A stretch of DNA of 64,000 nucleotides from positions 1 through 64,000 of the forward strand of contig NZ_QPNC01000021.1 in NCBI RefSeq assembly GCF_003386285.1. The letters run 5' to 3'. This document shows positions 37,187 through 45,809 of this stretch, one piece after another. Each line of letters starts with the position of its first letter. Position 1 is the first letter of the stretch. The position numbers and the translations under genes are program-made. The notes under the pieces were generated by a model. It was given only the letters and a program-made list of their open reading frames with translations, was not told the DNA's origin and made no database searches. The DNA is from Nocardiopsis sp. FIRDI 009 (GTDB taxonomy: Bacteria; Actinomycetota; Actinomycetes; Streptosporangiales; Streptosporangiaceae).

Positions 37187-37963
37187 ATGGCCGCCACCGG
37201 CGGAGCGCCCGGCACGGGGACACGGACACCGAGCATCGCCTTCTTCGACGTGGACGAGACACTCATCGCCCCCAAGAGCATGTTCTCGTTCCTGGAGTTC
37301 TACTTCCACAACAGCGCCCGCCCGGCCGGCAGCTACGAACGGGTCGTGGCCGAACTGCGCGAGGCGGCCGCACAGGGGGCGCCCCGCCAGGACGTCAACC
37401 GCCGTTACTACCGGCTGATGAGGGGGGAGTCCGCCGACCGCCTGCGGGCGATGGGCCGGGAGTGGTTCGCGGTCACGTCCCTCAAACCCGGCTTCTGGCA
37501 CTTCCCGGTGGTGGAGCGGCTGCGCCGACACCGTGCCGCGGGAGACCTGGTCGTCCTGCTGTCGGGATCCTTCTTCGCCTGCCTGGAGCCGATCCGCGAG
37601 ACGGTCGGAGCGCACTGGGCCCTCGGCACCCGGCCCACCCTGCGCGGGTCCCAGCTCACCGGCGAGGTCCTGGTCCCGATGATCGGCGCCGCCAAGGGGA
37701 CGGCGGCGCGCGCGGCCGCCGCCGTGCGCGGGGTCCGCCTGACCGACTGCACCGCCTACGGCGACCACTCCAGTGACCTGTCGCTGCTGTCGGCCGTGGG
37801 ACGTCCGGTCGCCGTCGGCCAGGACCCCGCGCTCGGCGCGCACGCCGACCGGCACGGGTGGGAGCGCATCCGGCTCACCGTCGCCCCCTCACCGACCGGC
37901 AGCGCCGCCGTGGAGGCGGAGCAGGGCCATCCACAGCTCAGCAAGAAGGAGACAGCACGATGA
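37187..37963 (+). CDS. HAD-IB family phosphatase
   Basis: 258 residues, SerB-like. Motif I FFDVDETL is at about 19-26 (nucleophile Asp and acid Asp), motif II LLSGS near 125-129, the Lys of motif III in GAAKG, and motif IV AYGDHSSDLSLL near 190-201. It hydrolyses phosphomonoesters. Placed directly after the AfsA-like gene, it is well suited to remove the phosphate of the butenolide phosphate intermediate (inference). The stop overlaps the next start as ATGA, so it is translationally coupled to the KAS III. Confidence 0.85.
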   Translation: MAATGGAPGTGTRTPSIAFFDVDETLIAPKSMFSFLEFYFHNSARPAGSYERVVAELREAAAQGAPRQDVNRRYYRLMRGESADRLRAMGREWFAVTSLKPGFWHFPVVERLRRHRAAGDLVVLLSGSFFACLEPIRETVGAHWALGTRPTLRGSQLTGEVLVPMIGAAKGTAARAAAAVRGVRLTDCTAYGDHSSDLSLLSAVGRPVAVGQDPALGAHADRHGWERIRLTVAPSPTGSAAVEAEQGHPQLSKKETAR

Positions 37964-39015
37964 CGATCGCCATCCTCGGTACGGGCTCCTACCTTCCGGT
38001 CGAAGTGGTCGGCAACGATCTGATCGCGAGCACGGCCGGTGTGGACGACGAGTGGATCCGCCGTAAGACGGGGATCCGGGAGCGCAGACGCGCCGCGCCG
38101 GACCAGGCCACCTCCGACCTCGCGGCCGAGGCGGGCCGCCGGGCGCTGGCCCAGGCGGGCGTCCCCGCCGGGCGGCTCGCCTACATCATCGTCGCCACGT
38201 CCACCCCCGACCATCCCCAACCGGCGACGGCCAGCATCACCCAGCACCTGCTCGGCGCCCGCGACGCCGCCGCCTTCGACGTGAACTCCGTGTGCAGCGG
38301 GTTCGTCTATGCCCTCTCCGTGGCCGAACACCTGCTGCGCCCCCAGGCCGAGGCCTACGCGCTGGTCATCGGGGCGGACATCTACTCCCGCATCCTCGAC
38401 TACGGCGACCGGAGGACCGCCCCGCTGTTCGGTGACGGCGCGGGAGCCGTCGTCCTGGGACCCGCCTACGACCGCGACGGGGTCCTGGGCGCCCGCCTGA
38501 TCACCGACGGCGACCACCACGACCTGATCCGGGTCCCCGCCGGGGGATCGCGGATGCCCGCCTCCGCGGCGGTCCTGGACCGGGGGGAGCACTTCTTCAA
38601 GATGGAGGGGCGGGGTGTGCGCGACTACGTCGTCCGACGCCTGCCCGAGACCATCCACCGGACACTCGACGGTCTGGGAGTGGCCGGTGACGAGATCCGC
38701 CACTTCGTCCCCCACCAGGCCAACGGCGCCATGCTCTCCGACGTCTGGCCCTCGCTCGGCCTCGACTACGCCCACATGCACCTGACCGTCGACACCCAGG
38801 GCAACACCGGGGCGGGGTCGATCCCCCTGGCCCTGGACACGGTGCACCGGTCGGGTGTGCTCCGGGAGGGCGACCTCGTCCTGCTCGCCGGGTTCGGCGG
38901 CGGGATGAGCGTCGGTCTGGCCCTGGTGCGGTGGAGCCCGATCCCCCTGACCCCGACCCGTGTCCACCAGGCCGTCCCCCTCGACGCGGCGGCCCCGGCA
39001 TCCGTGTCCGCGTGA
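37960..39015 (+). CDS. 3-oxoacyl-ACP synthase III (KAS III/FabH-like)
   Basis: 351 residues with the FabH fold. The catalytic triad is intact: Cys112 in VNSVCSGFVYAL, His252 in FVPHQANG and Asn282 in QGNTGAGS. WIRRKTGIRERR near 32-43 is the usual CoA-binding region. KAS III enzymes condense an acyl-CoA starter with a malonyl unit to form a beta-ketoacyl chain, precisely the substrate an AfsA enzyme needs. ATG 37960 overlaps the HAD stop, and AAGAAGGAG lies upstream. The TGA at 39013-39015 overlaps an ATG (TGATG). Confidence 0.88.
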   Translation: MTIAILGTGSYLPVEVVGNDLIASTAGVDDEWIRRKTGIRERRRAAPDQATSDLAAEAGRRALAQAGVPAGRLAYIIVATSTPDHPQPATASITQHLLGARDAAAFDVNSVCSGFVYALSVAEHLLRPQAEAYALVIGADIYSRILDYGDRRTAPLFGDGAGAVVLGPAYDRDGVLGARLITDGDHHDLIRVPAGGSRMPASAAVLDRGEHFFKMEGRGVRDYVVRRLPETIHRTLDGLGVAGDEIRHFVPHQANGAMLSDVWPSLGLDYAHMHLTVDTQGNTGAGSIPLALDTVHRSGVLREGDLVLLAGFGGGMSVGLALVRWSPIPLTPTRVHQAVPLDAAAPASVSA

Positions 39016-39207
39016 TGTCCGCCGGACGAGGCCGCCACCCGACGCCAGCACGACAAGGGCAAGCTCACCGTCAGGGAACGGATCGACCTGCTCTTCGACA
39101 AGGGCGCCTTCGTCGAGATCGAGCCGCTGCGCCGGCACCGGGCCACCGGGTTCGGGCTGGAGGACAGGCGCCCCCACACCGACGGGGTCGTCACCGGTTG
39201 GGGGCGC
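39015..39207 (+). other. Frameshifted 5' end of the carboxylase beta gene
   Basis: ATG 39015 overlaps the KAS III stop as TGATG, a typical coupled start. In its frame only MSA is sensible. In the +1 frame, from about 39025, the DNA reads DEAATRRQHDKGKLTVRERI and on through LEDRRPHTDGVVTGWGRV, clearly the N-terminal part of a carboxyltransferase beta subunit, and it continues without a stop into the downstream ORF. One surplus G in the GG at 39024-39025 would explain it. It may be a sequencing error, a mutation or recoding. Confidence 0.7.
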
Positions 39208-40512
39208 GTGCACGACCGACGGGTGTTCGTGTTCGCACACGACTTCCGGCTGTTCGGCGGAGCGCTCGGCGAGGCCCACGCGCAGAAGATCCACAAGATC
39301 CAGGACATGGCCCTGAAGGCGGGCTGTCCGATCGTCGGGCTCAACGACGGCGCGGGCGCCCGCATCCAGGAGGGGGTGGTCGCCCTCGCGGGGTACGGCG
39401 GGATCTTCCAGCGCAACGTCCGCTCCTCGGGTGTGATCCCGCAGATCAGCGTCATGCTCGGCCCGTGTGCGGGCGGAGCGGTCTACTCGCCCGCGCTCAC
39501 CGATGCCGTGTTCATGGTGCGCGGGACCTCGCGGATGTTCATCACCGGTCCCGACGCCGTGCGGGCCGTCACGGGGGAGGAGATCACCGCGGACGACCTG
39601 GGCGGGACCGACGTGCACGCCCTGCGCTCGGGCGCGGCGGGCATGGTCCACGACGACGAGGAGTCGTGCCTGGCCGACGTGCGGTTCCTGCTGTCGCTGC
39701 TGCCCTCCAACAACCGGGAGGTGGCGCCGTCCCACTACGGCGAGGACCCCGTCGACCGGGTCTCGGAGAAGCTGGCGGACATCGTGCCCGCCGACAACCG
39801 GCGGTCGTACGACGTGCGGGACGTGGTCCGTGAGGTCGTCGACGACGGCGACTTCTTCGAGACCCACGAGCGGTGGGCGCCCAACATCGTGGTCGGGTTC
39901 GCCCACATCGGGGGCCGACTCGTGGGCGTGGTCGCCAACCAGCCCTCGGTCCTGGCCGGGGCGATGGACATCGACGCCTCCGAGAAGGGCGCCCGCTTCG
40001 TCCAGATGTGCGACGCCTTCAACATCCCGCTCGTGACCTTCGTCGACGTGCCGGGCTTCCTGCCCGGCAGGGACCAGGAGCACGAGGGGATCATCCGGCA
40101 CGGGGCGAAGCTGCTGTACGCCTACTGCGACGCGACCGTGCCCCGGATCCAGGTGATCCTGCGCAAGGCCTACGGCGGCGCCTACATCGTCATGGACTCG
40201 CTGTCCGTCGGCGCGGACCTGTCCTACGCCTGGCCCACCAACGAGATCGCGGTCATGGGCGCCCAGGGAGCCGCCGACATCGTCTTCCGCCGTGAGATCG
40301 CGGCCTCCGACGACCCGGAGGCGACCCGTGCCGAGCGGATCCGCCAGTACGAGGAGGAGCTCATGCACCCCTTCTACGCGGCCGAACGAGGACTGGTCGA
40401 CGACGTGATCGACCCCGCCCGGACCCGGCAGGTCCTGGCCGGCGCACTGGAGGCGCTCAGCGCCAAGCACGCGGAGGGGCCCAGCCGCAAGCACGGCAAC
40501 CCGCCGATGTGA
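39208..40512 (+). CDS. Acyl-CoA carboxylase beta (carboxyltransferase) subunit, 5' end frameshifted
   Basis: The intact ORF from GTG 39208 gives 434 residues; with the upstream homologous part it would be about 498. Crotonase-fold carboxyltransferase motifs are present: GCPIVGLNDGAGARIQEGVV, GPCAGGAVYSPALTDAVFMV and VDVPGFLPGRDQEHEGIIRHGAKLLYAY. It carboxylates acetyl-CoA or propionyl-CoA with biotin delivered by an alpha subunit not in this window. It follows the KAS III gene and precedes an epsilon subunit, so it probably feeds malonyl or methylmalonyl units to that condensing enzyme. Starting at 39208 loses part of the N-terminal acyl-CoA site. Confidence 0.8.
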   Translation: MHDRRVFVFAHDFRLFGGALGEAHAQKIHKIQDMALKAGCPIVGLNDGAGARIQEGVVALAGYGGIFQRNVRSSGVIPQISVMLGPCAGGAVYSPALTDAVFMVRGTSRMFITGPDAVRAVTGEEITADDLGGTDVHALRSGAAGMVHDDEESCLADVRFLLSLLPSNNREVAPSHYGEDPVDRVSEKLADIVPADNRRSYDVRDVVREVVDDGDFFETHERWAPNIVVGFAHIGGRLVGVVANQPSVLAGAMDIDASEKGARFVQMCDAFNIPLVTFVDVPGFLPGRDQEHEGIIRHGAKLLYAYCDATVPRIQVILRKAYGGAYIVMDSLSVGADLSYAWPTNEIAVMGAQGAADIVFRREIAASDDPEATRAERIRQYEEELMHPFYAAERGLVDDVIDPARTRQVLAGALEALSAKHAEGPSRKHGNPPM

Positions 40513-40515
40513 CCG

Positions 40516-40560
40516 GGTGTCCGCCGCGCGCCCCCACCGTCCGGGGGAGCGGCGGACACC
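40516..40560 (+). terminator. Hairpin between carboxylase beta and epsilon genes
   Basis: GGTGTCCGCCGC (40516-40527) pairs perfectly with 40549-40560, and an inner CCCCC/GGGGG can extend the stem. It lies four bases after the beta stop, so it may attenuate the small epsilon gene or stabilise the upstream mRNA. Confidence 0.6.
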
Positions 40561-40644
40561 CCGTCCTCCCGTCCCCTCACACCGACGACGCCGGCCGCCG
40601 ACGGCGGCCGCGACCGCTCACGGACCGCCGAAGGGGGAACTCGC

Positions 40645-40884
40645 ATGAGTGAGCCGACGCAGACGGAGGAGGCCCTCGTGGCCGAGAACATCCTGATCCT
40701 GGACATCCTGAGGGGACGGCCGACACCGCAGGAGGTGCGGGCGCTCACCGAGGCGCTGCGGAGCACCATCCGGGCGCAGCAGCGGCGCCGGTCCGGCGCC
40801 GCGGGTCACGCCTCGTTCACAGGTCCACCAGTTCGGTGCGGGCCTCGGCGGAGGCCTCGGCGCACCGGGCCAGGAAGCGGATGA
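40645..40884 (+). CDS. Acyl-CoA carboxylase epsilon subunit
   Basis: 79 residues. ILDILRGRPTPQEVRALTEALRSTIRAQQRRRS at about 18-50 is the epsilon-subunit signature (LRGxPTxEEVAAL) found only in actinobacterial carboxylases, where it stabilises the alpha-beta complex. The last 28 residues are Arg/Gly/Pro-rich and are read from DNA that also encodes the end of the convergent MarR gene (68-base overlap). ATG 40645 is preceded by GGGGGAA. Confidence 0.8.
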   Translation: MSEPTQTEEALVAENILILDILRGRPTPQEVRALTEALRSTIRAQQRRRSGAAGHASFTGPPVRCGPRRRPRRTGPGSG

Positions 40885-41386
40885 ACTCCTCCTCCTCGGC
40901 CTTGGTGAACGCCTGGCTCAGCCGCGTCTCGACCCGGACCGCGGCTTCGTCCGCCTGCTTGAGCAGGGCGTGACCGCTCTCGGACAGTCGGGTCTCCAGG
41001 ATGTGTGAGTGCAGCGGGTGCGGTTTGCGCTCGATGAGTTCCCGCCGACTGAGCGTTGCGAGGACGGACGACATCGTCTGCGGGGTCACCAGGCACCGCC
41101 GTGCGAGGATCGCGCCGGACAGGCCGGGTTCCTCCGACAGCACCAGAAGCACGGTGTACTGCGGGACGGACAGGTTGAACTGACGCAGCACCGCGTGCTT
41201 GGCCGCGATCAGTTCCTGTTCGGCCCGTTTCAGGTGATGACCGATCCGCTGGTCCATGGGAAGCTGGGTCATCTGCGAATCGTATATCAGGGCGGTTGTC
41301 CCTCCGTGCTCGTCGGCCCCTCCGGGGGCCGGCACCAAGGCGATACCCGAGGCGGGCGCCTGCACACCCGCCCTGAGGGAGGCCAT
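40817..41386 (-). CDS. MarR family transcriptional regulator
   Basis: 189 residues from ATG 41386, which overlaps the stop of the aldo/keto reductase as TGATG, suggesting coupling. The MarR winged helix runs from about residue 45: LPMDQRIGHHLKRAEQELIA, recognition region ILARRCLVTPQTMSSVLATLSRRELIERKPHPLHSHILETRLSESG. The first 38 residues are outside the family domain, so an internal start at ATG 41272 (151 residues, the usual MarR length) is also plausible. It is the only clear DNA-binding regulator in the 27-44 kb island and may bind its AT-rich operators. Confidence 0.82.
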   Translation of the reverse strand: MASLRAGVQAPASGIALVPAPGGADEHGGTTALIYDSQMTQLPMDQRIGHHLKRAEQELIAAKHAVLRQFNLSVPQYTVLLVLSEEPGLSGAILARRCLVTPQTMSSVLATLSRRELIERKPHPLHSHILETRLSESGHALLKQADEAAVRVETRLSQAFTKAEEEEFIRFLARCAEASAEARTELVDL

Positions 41387-42351
41387 CAGTACCGACCGCC
41401 CACCACGGCGGAGGCGATGGGGTCGAGCGCGTCCAGGTCCTCCCGGGTGAGGGTCAGCTCGGCGCCCCGCGTGTTCTCCTCCAGACGGTCACGGCGCTTG
41501 GTGCCCGGGATCGGTACGACCGGCAGCCCCCACGTCGAGGACTGGGCGTGGACCCAGGCGAGTGCCACCTGGCCGGGGGTCGCCCCGTGCGACGCGGCGA
41601 CCCGCTCGATGACGGCGAGCAACGTCCGGTTGCGGGCGGCGTTCTCCTCAAGGAACCGTGGCTGCCCCCGCCGGAAGTCGTCCTCGGCCAGCCCCTCGGT
41701 GGCGGTGAACTTCCCGGTGAGGAAGCCGCGTCCGAGGGGGGAGTAGGGGACGAAGCCGATCCCCAGCTCCCGGCAGGCCGCCAGGATCCCCTCGTCCTCC
41801 ACGTGCCGGGTCCACAGCGAGTACTCGGTCTGGACGGCGGCGATCGGGTGGACGGCCCGGGCCGCGCGGATCTCCTCGGCGGTCACCTCGGACAGGCCCA
41901 GGTGGCGGACCTTGCCCGCGGCCACCAGCTCGGCCATCGCCCCCACGGTCTCCTCCACGGGCACGTCGGGGTCGCGGCGGTGCATGTAGTAGAGGTCGAT
42001 CGTGTCCAGCCCCAGACGGCGCAGGCTCGCGTCACAGGCGGAGCGGACGTACTCGGCGTCGCCCCGGATCGTGCGCGCCCCGGTCCGCCGGTCGCGGACG
42101 ATCGCGAACTTGGTGGCGAGGACGACCTCGTCGCGCCGCTCGCGGACGACCTTCCCGACGAGTTCCTCGTTGGCGCCGTGGCCGTACATGTCGGCCGTGT
42201 CCAGGAACGTGACACCGAGGTCGAGGGCGTGGTGGAGGGTCGCGATGGACTCCGCGTCGTCGCCGGGGCCGTAGAACTCACTCATCCCCATGCACCCGAG
42301 TCCTTGGGCGGACACGGTGGGGCCGTTGGCGGTCAGCGGGACGGTCCGCAT
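41386..42351 (-). CDS. Aldo/keto reductase (AKR13-like)
   Basis: 321 residues. [27 protein letters not shown] is the AKR13/YakC-type N-terminus. [18 protein letters not shown] carries Asp and Tyr, VVLATKFAI the Lys, and [20 protein letters not shown] the His. The NADP site is [14 protein letters not shown]. The start at 42351 has AGGAG with a 5-base spacer; the in-frame ATG at 42384 lacks one. It is translated with the downstream MarR gene. This is the third reductase of the family within 14 kb. Confidence 0.87.
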   Translation of the reverse strand: MRTVPLTANGPTVSAQGLGCMGMSEFYGPGDDAESIATLHHALDLGVTFLDTADMYGHGANEELVGKVVRERRDEVVLATKFAIVRDRRTGARTIRGDAEYVRSACDASLRRLGLDTIDLYYMHRRDPDVPVEETVGAMAELVAAGKVRHLGLSEVTAEEIRAARAVHPIAAVQTEYSLWTRHVEDEGILAACRELGIGFVPYSPLGRGFLTGKFTATEGLAEDDFRRGQPRFLEENAARNRTLLAVIERVAASHGATPGQVALAWVHAQSSTWGLPVVPIPGTKRRDRLEENTRGAELTLTREDLDALDPIASAVVGGRY

Positions 42352-42441
42352 GGCGCACTCCTGTGGTCGGGGGTCGGTCGGCACGACTCAGGGGCGGCTC
42401 GCGGCCGACAGGGGAGGATGGGCGCGGTCCGGTCCTCCTGA

Positions 42442-42486
42442 ATCTACGTAATCAACCTATCATAAGGATGCTGATTAACTGTAGAT
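42442..42486. promoter_or_regulatory. Inverted-repeat operator upstream of aldo/keto reductase-marR
   Basis: ATCTACGTAATCA (42442-42454) is mirrored by TGATTAACTGTAGAT (42472-42486), an imperfect inverted repeat around CATAAG (42461-42466). It overlaps the stop of the upstream adenylating-enzyme gene and lies just before the reductase on the minus strand. It is AT-rich like the other island operators and shares CATAAG with 33167-33172. Confidence 0.45.
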
Positions 42487-43736
42487 GTCGATGGAACTAC
42501 GTATCTCTGTCCTTCGCGGAGCACCACCGCGGGCGCGCCGTCGTCCAGGCAGCTGAACAGCAGGCGGGGCGCCGTGACGACCTCGAACACCTCCGGCGAT
42601 TCGTCCGTGATCGCGGACAGGGCCAGGCAGCCGGAGACCATGTGGTGCCGGATCCACTCGCTGGTGTACAGGTCGGGCTCGACCCCCGGTACCAGCCGGA
42701 TCCTCAGGTGCAGCCGTTCGTCCTCGGTGTGCGGGTCCACCACCACGACCTGAGCCTCGTCCACCGAGTCCAACCGGCGCGCGAGCGACACCAGTTCGAG
42801 GGGGGAGACCAGCCGGGCCAGCCGCCCCAGGGGGGCGTCGATCCGGCTGTGCGTCCGGATCGCCGGTCCGGGCAGGTCGCACCGGCAGCGCGTCCACTCC
42901 GCCGAGATCCCGGTGTCGTACCGGAGCAGGGGGATGACCGCCTTCTCATGGGTCACCGTCACGAGCATCCGGCCGTCGTCGATCTCCGTGTACTGGTGCG
43001 GGAGCAGATGGAGGGTGTCGTCGGAGCACGTGGGGCCGCTGTGCCCTATGATCCAGGTCTCCGCCGACCCGAAGAGCGCCCAGGTGCGCAGATGGGGGAA
43101 CCGGGACCGGATCAGCGTCCGGGTGCCGGAGTCCAGCGCCGGGCCGCTCCAGACCACCTTGCGCAGGAAGTCCAGGCCGCGCCCCTCCGCGGCGCAGAAC
43201 CGGAGCAGGCGGCGGACGGTGTCGAGAGTGGTGGCCAGCGCGGTCACGCCCCGCTGCTCGAACAGGTCGAGGTAGGGGCCGATCATCGTGTCGTTCGGCG
43301 CGTCCATCGACAGCGTCGGCGCACCCGCCCGCCTGGCCAGGGCGGTGTGCAGGTCGTGCGAGGCTCGCATGTGGAAGGGCGTGGTCAGGCTGGCGAGGAG
43401 GTCGCCGGGCTCGAACGGGTTCACGTGCGGGGCGATCTCGTCGAGGTACAGGTCGGCGGGCAGCGCCCCCATCCGCATCGTCGAGGTCGTCCCGCCCATG
43501 ATGTGCAGCGAGGCGCGGTTCAGGGCGGTCGGGGCGTCCCGCATCAGGGCGTCGGTGGCCTCACCCAGTTCGTCCCGGGTCAGGGTGGGGAGTTCCGTCA
43601 GGCGGGGAGGGCGGCTCCGACCCGCGTAGTGACTGTACTTGTCGCGGACCACCGGGATTCTGGAGAGCCGGGCCAAGGCGCTGGACAGAGACCGGGCCGC
43701 GTAATGTGATTCCTCTGCCCCGGACGTCATTGTCAT
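42444..43736 (-). CDS. PaaK-like adenylate-forming enzyme
   Basis: 430 residues resembling phenylacetate-CoA ligase/CapK proteins. IMGGTTSTMRMG near 79-90 corresponds to the Thr/Gly-rich ATP loop, ALFGSAETW near 219-227 to the (G)xxE adenosine loop, and PLLRYDTGI near 270-278 to the YxTGD motif. It should activate a carboxylate as an acyl-AMP. A PaaK-type enzyme could prime an aryl or acyl acid for the island's pathway, but no carrier protein is encoded nearby and the substrate is unknown. The start at 43736 (MTMTSGAEE) is reasonable. Confidence 0.6.
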   Translation of the reverse strand: MTMTSGAEESHYAARSLSSALARLSRIPVVRDKYSHYAGRSRPPRLTELPTLTRDELGEATDALMRDAPTALNRASLHIMGGTTSTMRMGALPADLYLDEIAPHVNPFEPGDLLASLTTPFHMRASHDLHTALARRAGAPTLSMDAPNDTMIGPYLDLFEQRGVTALATTLDTVRRLLRFCAAEGRGLDFLRKVVWSGPALDSGTRTLIRSRFPHLRTWALFGSAETWIIGHSGPTCSDDTLHLLPHQYTEIDDGRMLVTVTHEKAVIPLLRYDTGISAEWTRCRCDLPGPAIRTHSRIDAPLGRLARLVSPLELVSLARRLDSVDEAQVVVVDPHTEDERLHLRIRLVPGVEPDLYTSEWIRHHMVSGCLALSAITDESPEVFEVVTAPRLLFSCLDDGAPAVVLREGQRYVVPSTSTVNQHPYDRLIT

Positions 43737-44237
43737 TCTCGTGCTCGCATTCCTGGCTATTCCCAGTGGCCGTCATCGGTCAGCTGGATGGTTGCGGTGC
43801 CGTTAATGAACTAGGGCATCCGGGAATAGCCTCCCGGAAGCTCTCTCGGTGGCCGACGGGGTGCAGTCGGTGTCACTCGCACAGTAAAGCAGGTTCCCGC
43901 GACAATCGACCGGGGGCGGAGACTCTTTGTTGGTGACCGAATGAATGCGTATGGTTATTCCATCTCGTCGGAGGCGGTGTTCGGAACGGCTCAAGATCAT
44001 TACTGAACGTGTGAGCTTGGTCACATGACCTTTCTATGCCACGGGGCAACGTGAAGGAAATGGAAAGTGTTCCGAGAGTGCTTCGGGTTGAACCGGCCGC
44101 GGGCCGGGAACGCGCGTGCGGGGCCCGGGCGGGGGTGACCGGCGGCATATACCCTGGAGACCGACGCCCCGACACGGCGCCGTGCGCGGCGCGGCCGGTG
44201 TGCCGGGGCGCCCTCCCGACCACAAGAGAGAGCACCC
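43737..44237. other. Gene-free divergent intergenic region before proA
   Basis: Roughly 500 bases without a convincing gene. The first 300 are AT-richer than the surroundings. GTCACATGAC near 44021 and a CATATACC near 44146 (a possible -10 for proA) are the only visible signals. Short open frames here lack Shine-Dalgarno sites and codon bias, so I call none. Confidence 0.4.
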
Positions 44238-45512
44238 ATGAGTGACATCGAGCGCGAGGTCCGTGCGGTGGCCGAACGTGCCGGGGAGGCGGCGGTCGAC
44301 CTCGCCCCGCTCAGCCGGGCCGTGAAGGACGCCGCCCTCCTGGCCGTCGCCGACGCCCTCGTCAAGAGGACCGACGAGATCACCGCCGCCAACGCCGAGG
44401 ACGTTGAGCGCGCCCGGAGCGAGGGCACCACGCCGGCCTTCGTCGACCGCCTCACCCTGACCCCCCAGCGGATCGAGGCCGTCGCCGACGCCGTGCGCCA
44501 CATCGTCGAGCTGCCCGACCCGGTCGGGGAGTCGGTGCGCGGCGGTGTGCTCCCCAACGGTCTGGACCTGCGGCAGATCCGGGTGCCGCTCGGTGTCATC
44601 GGCATCATCTACGAGGGGCGGCCCAACGTCACGGTCGACGCCGCCGCGCTGTGCCTCAAGAGCGGGAACGCCGCCCTGCTGCGCGGCTCCTCCTCCGCCT
44701 ACGCCTCCAACACCGCCCTCGTCGCGATCATGCGCGAGGCGTTGGAGGGGACCGGTGTCCCGGTCGACGCCGTGCAGCTGGTGCCGGGCCGTACCCGCGA
44801 GTCCTCCACCGCGCTCATGCGGGCGCGCGGGCTGGTCGACGTCCTCATCCCGCGCGGGGGCAACTCGTTGATCCAGGCGGTCGTGCGCGACTCCACGGTC
44901 CCGGTGATCGAGACGGGCGAGGGGCTGTGCCACGTGTACGTGGACGAGGCCGCCGACCTCGACAAGGCGGTCGCGATCGCCACCAACGCCAAGGCGCAGC
45001 GCTGCTCGGTGTGCAACTCGGCCGAGACGCTGCTCGTGCACGAGGCGGTCGCGGACGCGTTCCTCCCGCGGGCGCTGGAGTCCCTCGCCGAGGCCGGGGT
45101 CACGGTGCACGGCGACGCCCGCGTGCTGGCCGTGGCCGAGGCCGCCGGCGGCGCGGCGACGGTGGTCGAGGCCACCGAGGAGGACTGGGCCACCGAGTAC
45201 CTGTCCATGGACCTGGCCGTGCGCGTGGTCCCGACCATCGACGACGCCCTCGCCCACATCCGGCGGTACTCCACCCGGCACACGGAGGCCATCGTCACCG
45301 ACTCGCTCGCGGCGTCCCGGTATTTCGTGTCCCGGGTCGACTCGGCAGCGGTCATGGTGAACGCCTCCACCCGTTTCACCGACGGCGGTGAGTTCGGCTT
45401 CGGCGCGGAGATCGGTATCTCCACCCAGAAACTGCACGCCAGGGGGCCGATGGGGCTCACGGAGATGACCTCGACCAAGTATGTGGTCACGGGTGACGGG
45501 CATCTGAAGTAG
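44238..45512 (+). CDS. proA: Gamma-glutamyl phosphate reductase
   Basis: 424 residues, the second enzyme of proline synthesis, reducing glutamyl-5-phosphate with NADPH. ALDH-fold motifs are present: [36 protein letters not shown], and the catalytic Cys in [19 protein letters not shown] near 252-270. [28 protein letters not shown] is the usual C-terminal signature. ATG 44238 follows AAGAGAGAG. It is separated from proB by about 18 kb, including the accessory island, whereas the two are often neighbours. Confidence 0.94.
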   Translation: MSDIEREVRAVAERAGEAAVDLAPLSRAVKDAALLAVADALVKRTDEITAANAEDVERARSEGTTPAFVDRLTLTPQRIEAVADAVRHIVELPDPVGESVRGGVLPNGLDLRQIRVPLGVIGIIYEGRPNVTVDAAALCLKSGNAALLRGSSSAYASNTALVAIMREALEGTGVPVDAVQLVPGRTRESSTALMRARGLVDVLIPRGGNSLIQAVVRDSTVPVIETGEGLCHVYVDEAADLDKAVAIATNAKAQRCSVCNSAETLLVHEAVADAFLPRALESLAEAGVTVHGDARVLAVAEAAGGAATVVEATEEDWATEYLSMDLAVRVVPTIDDALAHIRRYSTRHTEAIVTDSLAASRYFVSRVDSAAVMVNASTRFTDGGEFGFGAEIGISTQKLHARGPMGLTEMTSTKYVVTGDGHLK

Positions 45513-45809
45513 GACTCACGGGACCTTACCCACACGGGGCCGCCGGGTATGCCGGGCGGTCCCGGTGTGTGTATGGGGTACAAAACAACACAAACACGCC
45601 ATGTGTCGCACATGCCACAGGCAGACCTCGTGGATCCTTGATGCATGCGCAGTTTCCCCTGTCGAAACCTAGACAAACGAGATTATTCGCCTCAGAAGTA
45701 TTCCCAAATCGCCTAGGCATCGGTACGTTCCTGGATGTGTCCCGGCGCTCCGCCCGCACCGATCTCCGGAGCGCCGCCCCCACGGTCACGATGAAAGGAA
45801 CACCCCCGA
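45513..45809 (+). promoter_or_regulatory. Promoter region of the secreted beta-solenoid gene
   Basis: Starts with an imperfect GC-rich hairpin (about 45531-45570) that probably terminates proA. It then contains a perfect inverted repeat CATGTG-TCG-CACATG (45600-45614) and an AT-rich stretch around 45640-45720. No gene is evident. The repeat is a plausible operator. Confidence 0.4.

Noticed and set aside
39013..39015. Programmed TGA readthrough making a KAS III-carboxylase fusion
   Set aside because: The overlapping ATG and the perfect restoration of homology by removing one G make a one-base insertion the simpler explanation. Readthrough is kept only as an alternative.
43706..44235. Several short open frames between the PaaK-like gene and proA
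   Set aside because: No Shine-Dalgarno, no codon bias and no recognisable sequence; the region is better seen as regulatory or empty.
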